Assembly (NCBI RefSeq): GCF_900312675.1 | Contig: NZ_OMPC01000009.1 | Span: 1,289,589 to 1,353,588 of the forward strand | DNA length: 64,000 nt | Origin: Aliivibrio sp. EL58 | Lineage (GTDB): Bacteria; Pseudomonadota; Gammaproteobacteria; Enterobacterales; Vibrionaceae | Direction of reading: 5' to 3' | Shown here: piece after piece, positions 36,638 through 45,190 of the stretch | Position numbering within the stretch: position 1 is the stretch's first letter | Layout of the letters: each line of letters starts with the position of its first letter | Notes under the pieces: generated by a model | Databases searched by the model: none | What the model was told of the DNA's origin: nothing | Seen by the model: only the letters and a program-made list of their open reading frames with translations | Made by a program: the position numbers and the translations under genes

Positions 36638-37855
36638 ATGACTGCATTTACTGTTGACGCTGTTCGCTCTCAATTCCCCGCTTTAACCCAAGATGTTAAT
36701 GGTCAGCCGATTGCCTATTTTGATAGCGCAGCGACTACGCAAAAACCATTATCGGTATTAAATGCGATTCAAGATTACTACCAAAAAAGTAATGCTAATG
36801 TACATCGTGGCAGTCATAGCTTAACCGCCTCAGCAACACTGCAATTTGAGCAAGCTCGTGAAACCGTTCAACACTTCATCAATGCCAACAGCAGTAAAGA
36901 AATCATTTGGACTCGCGGTGCAACCGAAGCGATTAATTTAATTGCTCAAACTTATGCTCGAAGCACACTGCAAGCAGGCGATGAGATCTTAGTAAGTGAA
37001 TTAGAACATCACGCGAATATTGTGCCTTGGCAAATTGTCGCAGAGCAAACGGGAGCAACCGTTGTAAAAATTCCAATGAAAACCGATTGCACATTAGATA
37101 TGGATGCATTTGAGTCATTGGTAACCAAGCGCACCAAAATTGTTGCCGTTGCTCAAGTAACTAATGTAACGGGTACATTAAACCCCGTTGATGAAATCAT
37201 TAAAACTGCACATCAGATAGGTGCCATTGTTGTTATTGATGGTGCTCAAGGGATTGTTCATCATGATATTGATGTTCAAGCAATGGATGCCGATTTTTAT
37301 GTGTTCTCTGGCCATAAATTATTTGCTCCAGCTGGCATTGGTGCTCTCTATGGCAAACAGCATTTATTAGAATCTATGCCAGTGTGGCATGGTGGCGGTA
37401 AAATGGTTGAGAAAGTCTCATTTGAGAAAACCACTTTTGCAGAGCTTCCAGGGAAATTTGAAGCTGGTACACCAAACGTTGCTGGTGCGATTGCTTTTGC
37501 TACAGCGATTAGCTGGGTTAAGCAATTCGCCCATGATGATCTTAATGCTCATATTAATGAACTTCGCCAGATGGCTATTGATGGCATCAAAGGTATTGAA
37601 GATTTACGATTCATCGGTTTACAAGATAACGCGAGCCTATTTTCTTTTGTTATTGATGGCGTCCACCACCAAGATATAGCGACTCTGCTTGATCAACAAG
37701 GCATTGCCGTTCGCTCTGGTAATCATTGTGCTCATCCTATGCTAGATGCATTAGGGCTAACGGGTACTGTACGCGTTTCATTTGCCTTGTATAATACGAA
37801 GCTAGATGTTCAACGTTTTATCGACGCGCTAAATAAAGCCGCAGATATGCTATAA
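36638..37855 (+). CDS. csdA: Cysteine desulfurase CsdA
   Basis: CsdA is a group II (SufS-like) cysteine desulfurase that works with CsdE. The 405-residue product has the PLP lysine in FSGHKLFAPAGIG and the catalytic Cys364 in RSGNHCAHPM. The open frame extends to 36509, but that part lies in gcvB; the ATG at 36638 (MTAFTVDAVRSQFP) matches the family. csdE follows 24 bases later. Confidence 0.94.
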   Translation: MTAFTVDAVRSQFPALTQDVNGQPIAYFDSAATTQKPLSVLNAIQDYYQKSNANVHRGSHSLTASATLQFEQARETVQHFINANSSKEIIWTRGATEAINLIAQTYARSTLQAGDEILVSELEHHANIVPWQIVAEQTGATVVKIPMKTDCTLDMDAFESLVTKRTKIVAVAQVTNVTGTLNPVDEIIKTAHQIGAIVVIDGAQGIVHHDIDVQAMDADFYVFSGHKLFAPAGIGALYGKQHLLESMPVWHGGGKMVEKVSFEKTTFAELPGKFEAGTPNVAGAIAFATAISWVKQFAHDDLNAHINELRQMAIDGIKGIEDLRFIGLQDNASLFSFVIDGVHHQDIATLLDQQGIAVRSGNHCAHPMLDALGLTGTVRVSFALYNTKLDVQRFIDALNKAADML

Positions 37856-37879
37856 GCTCAAATTTAAGGTATTTTATTT

Positions 37880-38314
37880 ATGTCTACATTCCCATCTTCA
37901 CCTTTTGGTTTTGATATTACTCACACAACTGTTCTCAATTTAATGAGTGAAGCAAAAGGGTGGGAAGATCGTTACCGTAACGTAATTCAATTAGGTAAAA
38001 AACTGCCTAAAATGCCTGAAGAACTGCAACAAGATAATGTGACGATTTCAGGCTGTGAAAGCAAAGTGTGGCTACAGCATGAAGTAATCGATGGGGTTTA
38101 TTTTTTCTGTGCTGATTCTGATGCAAGAATTGTTCGCGGACTTATCGCGTTAGTAATGGCTGCGGTTAATAATAAAACGGCACAAGAGATTAGCACGTTT
38201 GATATGGATGGGTATTTTGCTCAATTAGGGCTAATTGAACATTTAAGCCCATCACGTGGTAATGGACTTAAAGCTATCATTGAAACGATAAATGAACTAA
38301 TAGAGCAGGCTTAA
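37880..38314 (+). CDS. csdE: Sulfur acceptor protein CsdE
   Basis: CsdE is a SufE-like protein that takes the persulfide from CsdA. The 144-residue product has the acceptor Cys59 in ISGCESKVWL and the family C terminus SPSRGNGLKAIIETI. It is followed by an inverted-repeat element and by convergent tcdA. Confidence 0.94.
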   Translation: MSTFPSSPFGFDITHTTVLNLMSEAKGWEDRYRNVIQLGKKLPKMPEELQQDNVTISGCESKVWLQHEVIDGVYFFCADSDARIVRGLIALVMAAVNNKTAQEISTFDMDGYFAQLGLIEHLSPSRGNGLKAIIETINELIEQA

Positions 38315-38329
38315 GGCCGCTTCGCTTGA

Positions 38330-38405
38330 AGGATTCAGGGAGAGCGTTGGAATAATAGCGCTTATACCTGAAACCTTGAGGGAGCTTGCGACCGTCCTGA
38401 ATCCT
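38330..38405. repeat. 76-bp inverted-repeat element between csdE and tcdA
   Basis: AGGATTCAGG (38330-38339) and CCTGAATCCT (38396-38405) are perfect inverted arms; the right arm runs directly into a TAGGGAC unit (on the minus strand) that supplies the tcdA stop codon. There is no open frame. Confidence 0.6.
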
Positions 38406-38410
38406 AGTCC

Positions 38411-39220
38411 CTATTTACCGTGCTTTTCAATCAACTTCTCTACAATTCTCGACACCGCAACAAAACCAAAGGTCGCAGTTACCACCGTAGCTGCACCAAA
38501 ACCACTCGCACAATCCATACGTTTTGGGCCGTCAGCAGTTGCTTTAGTCGCACATACAGAGCCATCCGCTTGTGGGTATTTCAAATGCTCTGTTGAGTAG
38601 ACACAATCAATGCCAAATTTACGCTTTGGATTTTTCGTAAAATTATGATGACGACGCAAAGTGTCACGCAATTTTTTCGCTAATGGGTCTTGAATTGTTT
38701 TGGTTAAATCAGTGATTTGAATTTGAGTCGGATCGGTTTGACCACCCGCCCCACCCGTCGTGATCACTTTAATCTTATTACTCTTACAATAAGCCAGTAA
38801 TGCCGCTTTAGGTTTCATGCTATCGATAGCATCAAGCACGTAATCAAACTCTTTAGAAATGTATTCAGCTTGGTTTTCAGGCGTAATAAAGTCATCAATT
38901 AAGTTAATCTTACATTCAGGATTGATTAATTTAATACGTTCAGCCATTACTTCAATTTTACTTTGACCAATAGTACCTGTCATTGCATGAATTTGACGAT
39001 TAATATTAGTGACGCATACATCATCCATATCAATCAAGGTAATCTCACCAAGGCCAGTACGAACTAACGCTTCAACAGCCCAAGAGCCTACACCACCAAT
39101 ACCTACAACACATACATGTGCAGCACGCATAATTTCTACTTCACTATTACCATACAAACGGCGAGTGCCACCAAAACGTTGGTCATAACTTTCAGAAGCA
39201 GGAGTGGTTAATTCGCGCAT
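38411..39220 (-). CDS. tcdA: tRNA threonylcarbamoyladenosine dehydratase TcdA
   Basis: TcdA (CsdL/YgdL) is an E1-like enzyme that cyclises t6A37 in tRNA to ct6A, receiving help from CsdA-CsdE. The 269-residue product has the ATP-binding GIGGVGSWAVEAL motif, the R-rich NINRQIHAM segment and the DAIDSMKPKAAL stretch. The stop codon TAG belongs to a TAGGGACTAGG sequence identical in unit to the repeat at the end of xni. Confidence 0.95.
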   Translation of the reverse strand: MRELTTPASESYDQRFGGTRRLYGNSEVEIMRAAHVCVVGIGGVGSWAVEALVRTGLGEITLIDMDDVCVTNINRQIHAMTGTIGQSKIEVMAERIKLINPECKINLIDDFITPENQAEYISKEFDYVLDAIDSMKPKAALLAYCKSNKIKVITTGGAGGQTDPTQIQITDLTKTIQDPLAKKLRDTLRRHHNFTKNPKRKFGIDCVYSTEHLKYPQADGSVCATKATADGPKRMDCASGFGAATVVTATFGFVAVSRIVEKLIEKHGK

Positions 39221-39240
39221 GGGGTTACCTTACTCAAAAA

Positions 39241-39275
39241 CAAAAAAGAGCACGATTTATACGCACTCTTTTTTA
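39241..39275 (-). terminator. Terminator after mltA
   Basis: AAAAAAGAG (39242-39250) and CTCTTTTTT pair imperfectly around a GC-containing loop; on the minus strand the stem is followed by TTTTTTG. It separates mltA from tcdA. Confidence 0.75.
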
Positions 39276-39297
39276 GAAGATCAAGGTTCAATGTCGA

Positions 39298-40398
39298 TTA
39301 TTTCTTTTTCGGCATTACCCACGGGTTTTCTGTTTCCGTATCGATTAAGCCTAATTTCCAAACACGACCAAAATGTTTAAAGTGACCCGCAGCAATACCC
39401 GCCTCAGATCCCATTCCATAATACTGATCTAAATGATTTTCTTTTACTGCTCCACCGGTGTCTAATGCCAATAATACTTTCAACACATGCTTACCTGTCC
39501 ACTTACCGTCTTTATCTAATTGAGGTACCTCTGCAAGTATAGGGGTTCCCATAGGCAATAAAGTACGATCCGCCGCAACCGCCGCGCCAGCAAGTAAAGG
39601 GATCCCAGCCGTACCTAGTACATGGTGAGCGTCTCGTGGAGAGAAAAACACATAAGATGGGTTGGTTTCTAACAGCTCACGAACCGTCGCTTCATCATTT
39701 TTAGCAACCCACTCTTTAATTGCTTTAAGTGACATATCTTTACGTTCAACTTCGCCACGCTCAATCAATACCTTACCAATACTTACGTAAGGGTGATTAT
39801 TTTTACCACCGTAGGCAAAATACTGAAGCTTGTCATCATCACCAAAATGAATAAAGCCACTACCCTGAACTTCCATAATAAATGGGTCAATCATATTGTC
39901 AGAGTAACCAAGCTCTAAACCTAAACCAGATAATGCACCTGCATTAATTTCTGCTCGTGTTGGGCAATCTGAACCACAATCAGGTTTATCATAAACTGGA
40001 TATTTAAACGTTTCATTTGGCGTGTGACGCATTTCAATCACAGGAGAAAAGTAACCAGTGAACATTACATTCCCCTGCTTGTCACCGCCGCCCATTTGAG
40101 CAAATTGAATACCATAGGTTGAAAGCTCTGCTGGATTAGAGCTCTCATCGATCCATTTTTGCAATTGAACGTACAGTTCTTCATAACGTAATGACATCGA
40201 CTCAGAACGCTTAATAACTTCTGCACTTTGTTTTTTAAAGGCACTAAAATCAGAAGGCTTATCCGATTCAATCTCATTAACTTCGTTTAAGTTATTACTG
40301 AATCCACCATCAAGATATTGCTGAGCGCGATCCGTAGGACGATCAGCACAACCACCTAGAGCAAGAAGAACACATACAAGAGAAAATTTACGAAACAC
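39298..40398 (-). CDS. mltA: Membrane-bound lytic murein transglycosylase A
   Basis: MltA is an outer-membrane lipoprotein that cleaves peptidoglycan to 1,6-anhydromuropeptides. The 366-residue product has a lipoprotein signal with lipobox LGGC (Cys17). The double-psi barrel includes FTGYFSPV, the MEVQGSG motif and the catalytic Asp313 in LALDTGGAVK. The csd-tcdA-mltA-argA order is as in E. coli. Confidence 0.95.
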   Translation of the reverse strand: MFRKFSLVCVLLALGGCADRPTDRAQQYLDGGFSNNLNEVNEIESDKPSDFSAFKKQSAEVIKRSESMSLRYEELYVQLQKWIDESSNPAELSTYGIQFAQMGGGDKQGNVMFTGYFSPVIEMRHTPNETFKYPVYDKPDCGSDCPTRAEINAGALSGLGLELGYSDNMIDPFIMEVQGSGFIHFGDDDKLQYFAYGGKNNHPYVSIGKVLIERGEVERKDMSLKAIKEWVAKNDEATVRELLETNPSYVFFSPRDAHHVLGTAGIPLLAGAAVAADRTLLPMGTPILAEVPQLDKDGKWTGKHVLKVLLALDTGGAVKENHLDQYYGMGSEAGIAAGHFKHFGRVWKLGLIDTETENPWVMPKKK

Positions 40399-40529
40399 AA
40401 TAAAGCCTTATTGATAAATAGTGCGAGAAGAATGACAAACAAATAGAGGGAGAGCAATTCCTTACACTGCAATAAATGTAAGAAAAGGAGAATTTTAACA
40501 AAACTTGACACAAACTTGTGGGGAATTAT

Positions 40530-40560
40530 CCAAGTAAGTCACTGCAAAGTACTTACTTGG
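40530..40560. other. Stem-loop downstream of the DUF2850 gene
   Basis: CCAAGTAAGT (40530-40539) and ACTTACTTGG (40551-40560) are perfect arms, without a T-run on the minus strand. Confidence 0.5.
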
Positions 40561-40572
40561 AAGGTATAACGA

Positions 40573-40956
40573 TTATTGTTTACGGAAGCTGGATTTATAA
40601 TGCGTAGGTTTAGTTCGAAGCAATTGCGCACCATCATTATCTTCAACCATATAGATGTATGTTGTTCCACCATGCTTATAGCTTAATTGACTACCATCAA
40701 AATCAAACTTAGTACTAATTAGACGCCCATGAGTATAAATTCCACCAGCACTGATAGTAAAACTGTCTCGAGCATAACTTGGGACTCCTTGCTCAACCCA
40801 GTTACCATACAATTGAGACGCAGGCATTTGTGCAAAAACACCCGCTCTAAACATTGCCGCAAGTATCGAAGCAACTAAACCCACAGCAACAAAACCAATT
40901 AATAGCATTAATCGGATTTTTCTTTTTCTCAACTCTTTTTCTTGAGCTTGACTCAT
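40573..40956 (-). CDS. DUF2850 family membrane-anchored protein
   Basis: The 127-residue product starts MSQAQEKELRKRKIRLML, has one membrane segment (about 15-38) and a small extracytoplasmic beta domain with LYGNWVEQGVPSYARDSF. The family is restricted to vibrios and relatives and has no known function. The open frame extends to 41097, but the ATG at 40956 has AGG eight bases upstream and gives the family length. Confidence 0.78.
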   Translation of the reverse strand: MSQAQEKELRKRKIRLMLLIGFVAVGLVASILAAMFRAGVFAQMPASQLYGNWVEQGVPSYARDSFTISAGGIYTHGRLISTKFDFDGSQLSYKHGGTTYIYMVEDNDGAQLLRTKPTHYKSSFRKQ

Positions 40957-41109
40957 TGTAATGCCTAATAAAACCAACAGATATATAAGCATATCGGCAA
41001 ATAATAGAAATATTAAGAAAAACTTATGTGACCTTGTACTAAACACTTGTAGATAAGTAAATAAATAGTCATTATAACAACATAAAAAATCACTCATGGA
41101 TGAAGTATA

Positions 41110-42450
41110 GTGAAATTTCGTAGCACAGCGCTAGTTAAAGGCTTTCGTCAATCAGCTCCTTATGTAAATGCTCACCGCGATAAAACCGTTGTGATTATGC
41201 TTGGTGGCGAAGCCATTGCTAATCCTAACTTTGCTAACATCGTTAATGATATCGCGCTTTTAAATTCACTCGGTTTACGTATTGTCATTGTTTACGGTAC
41301 TCGCCCTCAAATGCGTGAACAACTTAAGTCAACTGCTCATCATGCGCCTTTCCACAAAGGAATAAGAATTACTGATGAGCAAACCTTAGAGCTCGTCAAA
41401 CAAGTAGCAGGTCAGCTTCAGCTCGATATTACCGCCCGCTTATCGATGAGTTTAAACAATACACCGATGGCTGGTGCACAAATTAATGTCATTAGTGGCA
41501 ACTTTATTATTGCTCAACCTCTTGGTGTTGATGATGGTGTCGATTACTGTCACAGCGGTCGTGTACGTCGTATCGATACTAACGGTATAAATAGAATGCT
41601 CGACCAACAATCTATCGTTCTACTTGGCCCTGTTGCTAGCTCCGTTACTGGTGAGTGTTTTAACTTACTTTCAGAAGATGTCGCAACACAACTTGCTATT
41701 CGTCTGAACGCAGACAAACTCATTGGATTTTGTTCTGAGCAAGGCGTTTTGAATGAAAATGGGCAAATTTTAGCAGAGCTATTTCCAAGTGAAGCAGAAG
41801 TTATTCTTAAACGATTAGAAGAGAACATAGATCTAAATGATGGTAATTCAACCGGAACCATTCGATTTTTAAAAGGCTCAATCACTGCATGTAAAGCGGG
41901 TGTTCCTCGTAGCCATTTGATCAGTTACAAAGAAGATGGCGCATTAATCCAAGAGCTATTTTCTTTTGATGGTATTGGAACTCAAGTTGTTATGGCGAGC
42001 TCAGAGCAAATTCGTGATGCTGAGATTGATGATATCGGTGGCATTATGGATTTAATCCATCCATTAGAAGAAGAAGGTATTTTAGTTCGTCGATCTCGAG
42101 AACAATTAGAGCAAGAGATTGCCCAATTTACGATTATAGAAAAAGATGGGTTAGTGATTGCTTGCGCTGCTTTATATCCTTTTCCTGAAGACGGAATGGC
42201 AGAGATGGGTTGCGTTGCCGTTCATCCAGATTATAGAGATGGTGACCGCGGAGTTACCTTACTTACCCGTTTACGCACTAAAGCAAAACAGTTCAAATTA
42301 TCACAACTATTTGTTCTGACCACTCGCAGTCTCCACTGGTTTAGAGAGCAAGGCTTCGTTGAAGTTGATGTTTCACACTTACCAATGACAAAGCAGAAAC
42401 TGTACAACTTTCAGCGTAAATCGAAAATTTTAGTATTAAAGACTCAATAA
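41110..42450 (+). CDS. argA: N-acetylglutamate synthase ArgA
   Basis: ArgA makes N-acetylglutamate, the first step of arginine synthesis. The 446-residue product has an N-terminal amino-acid-kinase-like domain (about 20-285), which binds arginine for feedback inhibition, and a C-terminal GNAT acetyltransferase domain with [23 protein letters not shown]. It uses a GTG start (41110), with GGATGA upstream. It is divergent from the DUF2850 gene. Confidence 0.95.
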   Translation: MKFRSTALVKGFRQSAPYVNAHRDKTVVIMLGGEAIANPNFANIVNDIALLNSLGLRIVIVYGTRPQMREQLKSTAHHAPFHKGIRITDEQTLELVKQVAGQLQLDITARLSMSLNNTPMAGAQINVISGNFIIAQPLGVDDGVDYCHSGRVRRIDTNGINRMLDQQSIVLLGPVASSVTGECFNLLSEDVATQLAIRLNADKLIGFCSEQGVLNENGQILAELFPSEAEVILKRLEENIDLNDGNSTGTIRFLKGSITACKAGVPRSHLISYKEDGALIQELFSFDGIGTQVVMASSEQIRDAEIDDIGGIMDLIHPLEEEGILVRRSREQLEQEIAQFTIIEKDGLVIACAALYPFPEDGMAEMGCVAVHPDYRDGDRGVTLLTRLRTKAKQFKLSQLFVLTTRSLHWFREQGFVEVDVSHLPMTKQKLYNFQRKSKILVLKTQ

Positions 42451-42452
42451 TA

Positions 42453-42494
42453 AATAAAGGCCGCAATGGAGTGATTCCGTTGCGGCCTTTATTA
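42453..42494 (+). terminator. Terminator of argA
   Basis: AAAGGCCGCAA and TTGCGGCCTTT pair around a longer loop, followed by ATTATAA. It is nearly perfect over 11 bp. Confidence 0.85.
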
Positions 42495-42503
42495 TAAAAA
42501 TGA

Positions 42504-42602
42504 GTAATACCATTCTGGATAAATAGTTGTTCAGATAATTGCGTAGGAAAAATCGATTTTAACAAGCAAGAATGATCAAATACTTATGTAGATTGGTATC
42601 AG
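42504..42602. repeat. 99-bp element with imperfect TRATACCAWTCT inverted ends
   Basis: The left end GTAATACCATTCTG (42504-42517) and the right end, read inverted, CTGATACCAATCTA match at 10 of 14 positions. The interior has no open frame and lies between argA and the SMR gene. It resembles small palindromic repeats common in vibrios, but copy number cannot be tested here. Confidence 0.4.
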
Positions 42603-42610
42603 CTTAAACT

Positions 42611-42943
42611 CTAGTGACCAGCAGTGTTAGAAAATAAATTAACAACGAGTACACCAGATAGAATAAGGGCTATTCCCGCTACTGCAGGTAAATCTAGTTT
42701 TTGCCCATACGCAAAGTATCCAATACCCGCCACTAGCACAATTCCAGCACCACTCCATATTGCGTAAACAATTCCTACAGGCATGGTTTTTACTGTTACT
42801 GAAAGTAAAAAGAAAGCAATCGCATAACCCACAGCGACAATTATACTTGGAGATAGCTTAGTAAATTGCTCTGTTTTAGGAATATAAGAGGTTGCTATTA
42901 CTTCTGAAATAATCGCAATGATAAGCGCCATCGCAGGCGGCAT
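42611..42943 (-). CDS. Small multidrug resistance (SMR/EmrE-like) transporter
   Basis: SMR proteins are four-helix proton antiporters of cationic compounds. With the ATG at 42943 the product has 110 residues and the essential glutamate is Glu14 (IISEVIATS), exactly the EmrE position. The family motifs YAIWSGAGIVLVA and ALILSGVLVVNLFS follow. No clear ribosome site is seen at this or the upstream starts (up to 43000), so the start rests on family length. Confidence 0.88.
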   Translation of the reverse strand: MPPAMALIIAIISEVIATSYIPKTEQFTKLSPSIIVAVGYAIAFFLLSVTVKTMPVGIVYAIWSGAGIVLVAGIGYFAYGQKLDLPAVAGIALILSGVLVVNLFSNTAGH

Positions 42944-43171
42944 TGAAACAAGTAACTTAAACATATAAGTGAACGCCTTAGACCCAATGTAATCAATCAT
43001 CTAATTTATAACATTGGAATAAAAACAGAATATCCGGCATTCCTTCCGAATTTTAGAGGCGCAATTATAGGCATTTATTCAAGATTTACTAGAGGTGCTG
43101 ACGAAAATCACTATTACGTATATGAAATAATACAGTGACTACTATTTCCTTTACTAGCCACTGTTATTGCT

Positions 43172-45190
43172 CTAACTCATCAACGACGTTAAGCCACTAT
43201 TCCTCTGAGTTTTAATCATCACCCCTCGAGCCACCACTTTTTCTGTTGCGAACAGATCGAGTTTTTTCTTTGCTCGAGTCACACCAGTATAAATTAACTC
43301 TCGGGTTAAAATTGGGCTGAACTCAGCAGGTAATGCCAAGACAGTATGTTCAAATTCAGAGCCCTGAGATTTATGGATCGTCATGGCATAAACGGTTTCA
43401 TGCTCAGGTAACTGGCTTGGTAACACACCACGAATTGAACCGTCTGGCATATCAAAATAAACACGTAAACGTTGATCAACAGGGTCTGGCATTGCGATAC
43501 CAATATCACCGTTATACAAACCAACGCCATAATCATTTTGTGTGACCATGACAGGACGACCTGAATACCAAATTTCATCACCATGAGGAATTAAATCGGA
43601 TTTCTTCAGCGCTTTCTCAATACGTTGATTTAAACCAACAACGCCGAAATCCCCTTCTCGCATTGCACATAATAATTGAATTTGGTTAAAGGCTTTCAAT
43701 GCAACTTCTGGTTTATCACCTGCGTGAATATGACCTAAATAACTACGGTAACCATTAACCATCATGGTGATCATTGCGTTATAGCTATCATTACTTAAAT
43801 CATGAAAACGAATGTCTGAGAACCCTTTGGCCCATACAGCTTCTACTTTAAATTTACTGCCTTCATTAATGGCTTTGGCAAGTTGCCCAATACCTGAACG
43901 CGCATCAAAACGGTAGCTCTTTTGCAGCATACATAGGCTATCTGCAACCGCGTTATTATGCGACTGTGCCGGTAGATTAAAGCCTGTTAATTGAGATAAT
44001 TGTTGGGCTTGATTCTGACTGTAACCCATTTTGGTAAACTGACAGATATCACCTAACACCGCTCCCGCTTCAACCGAAGCAAGCTGATCTTTATCGCCCA
44101 ATAAAATGACGCGAGCATGCTCTGGTACCGCATCGAGTAGTCGTGCCATCATAGGCAAATCGACCATAGACGCTTCATCCACCACCAATACATCAAGGTG
44201 TAATGGATTGGCTTTGTTATGACGAAAATCCACTTGATTGGGAATATAGCCAAGTAAGCGATGCAGTGTACTCGCATCAGTTGGGATCGCTTCTTTCACT
44301 TCAGGTGCTAAACCAATGGATTGTACCGCCTGACCAATGGACTCGGTCAAACGCGCCGCGGCTTTACCGGTTGGAGCAACCAGTTTAATCGCTATGCTTT
44401 TATTATCCTGCTGAGCTTGTGTCACTAAGGAGGCCAAAAGCTTGGTTACTGTGGTTGTTTTACCCGTTCCTGGACCACCAGAAATAACAGAGAATCGACG
44501 AGTTAACGCCACAGCTGCTGCTACTTTTTGCCAATTAACACAGTGGTTATTTGGAATTAATTGATCTAACGTTTCTAATTCAGAAGATTTAGTCGCCGCT
44601 AACAGAATTGCATCAATTGCCTGCCAATCCAGATCATCAGACTGAACAACATCAAGCATATCGCACACTAATTGTTGGCGAGAAACTTGGTTATTATTCT
44701 CTAACTTTTTCAATGCTGAAAATAAGAAATGATACTGACGGGCAAATAGCTCATCCAACGTATTCGATAACTGAAGGTTTACCGCAACACTTTGCGCCGC
44801 TTTAGTAATACGATTAGATACTCGTTGTTCAAATGCCCAGTAACGTTGTAAATACAAACGAGCACCATCAAAGGCTAAAGGCTTTGCTTCTGTACCATTT
44901 GATACTGTAGAAGCATTGGTTAACTCAGAAATCCAGCTACTTTTTTCTGGAACTAATTCTAATAGCGCATCACGATATTTCGCAGGTAAGGTAAAAAGGT
45001 CGCCCTGTTCTATCTGCTCAATATCAATACAGACGTGACCTTTTCCTAACTCATGACTTGTAATCGCAGACAACAGCATGATGAGATTTTTATCGCTATT
45101 TTTTTCTTGTTGAGCGATAAATTTAGCAAATTGAAGATCCAATGGGCGAAGTACACCATGAGCCATTAAGTGTTGTAATTGCTTAAGCAT
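43172..45190 (-). CDS. recD: Exodeoxyribonuclease V subunit RecD
   Basis: RecD is the 5'-3' helicase of RecBCD, which repairs double-strand breaks and degrades foreign linear DNA. The product of about 672 residues has the Walker A motif SGGPGTGKTTTV, the DEASMVDLP Walker B and the C-terminal TIHKSQGSEF motif. The ATG at 45190 has GGAG nine bases upstream; an ATG at 45205 is also in frame. Both overlap the end of recB, so translation is coupled. Confidence 0.95.
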   Translation of the reverse strand: MLKQLQHLMAHGVLRPLDLQFAKFIAQQEKNSDKNLIMLLSAITSHELGKGHVCIDIEQIEQGDLFTLPAKYRDALLELVPEKSSWISELTNASTVSNGTEAKPLAFDGARLYLQRYWAFEQRVSNRITKAAQSVAVNLQLSNTLDELFARQYHFLFSALKKLENNNQVSRQQLVCDMLDVVQSDDLDWQAIDAILLAATKSSELETLDQLIPNNHCVNWQKVAAAVALTRRFSVISGGPGTGKTTTVTKLLASLVTQAQQDNKSIAIKLVAPTGKAAARLTESIGQAVQSIGLAPEVKEAIPTDASTLHRLLGYIPNQVDFRHNKANPLHLDVLVVDEASMVDLPMMARLLDAVPEHARVILLGDKDQLASVEAGAVLGDICQFTKMGYSQNQAQQLSQLTGFNLPAQSHNNAVADSLCMLQKSYRFDARSGIGQLAKAINEGSKFKVEAVWAKGFSDIRFHDLSNDSYNAMITMMVNGYRSYLGHIHAGDKPEVALKAFNQIQLLCAMREGDFGVVGLNQRIEKALKKSDLIPHGDEIWYSGRPVMVTQNDYGVGLYNGDIGIAMPDPVDQRLRVYFDMPDGSIRGVLPSQLPEHETVYAMTIHKSQGSEFEHTVLALPAEFSPILTRELIYTGVTRAKKKLDLFATEKVVARGVMIKTQRNSGLTSLMS

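Noticed and set aside
40957..41109. ArgR box in the argA promoter region
   Set aside because: AATAAATAGTCATTAT gives only a weak match to the ArgR consensus.
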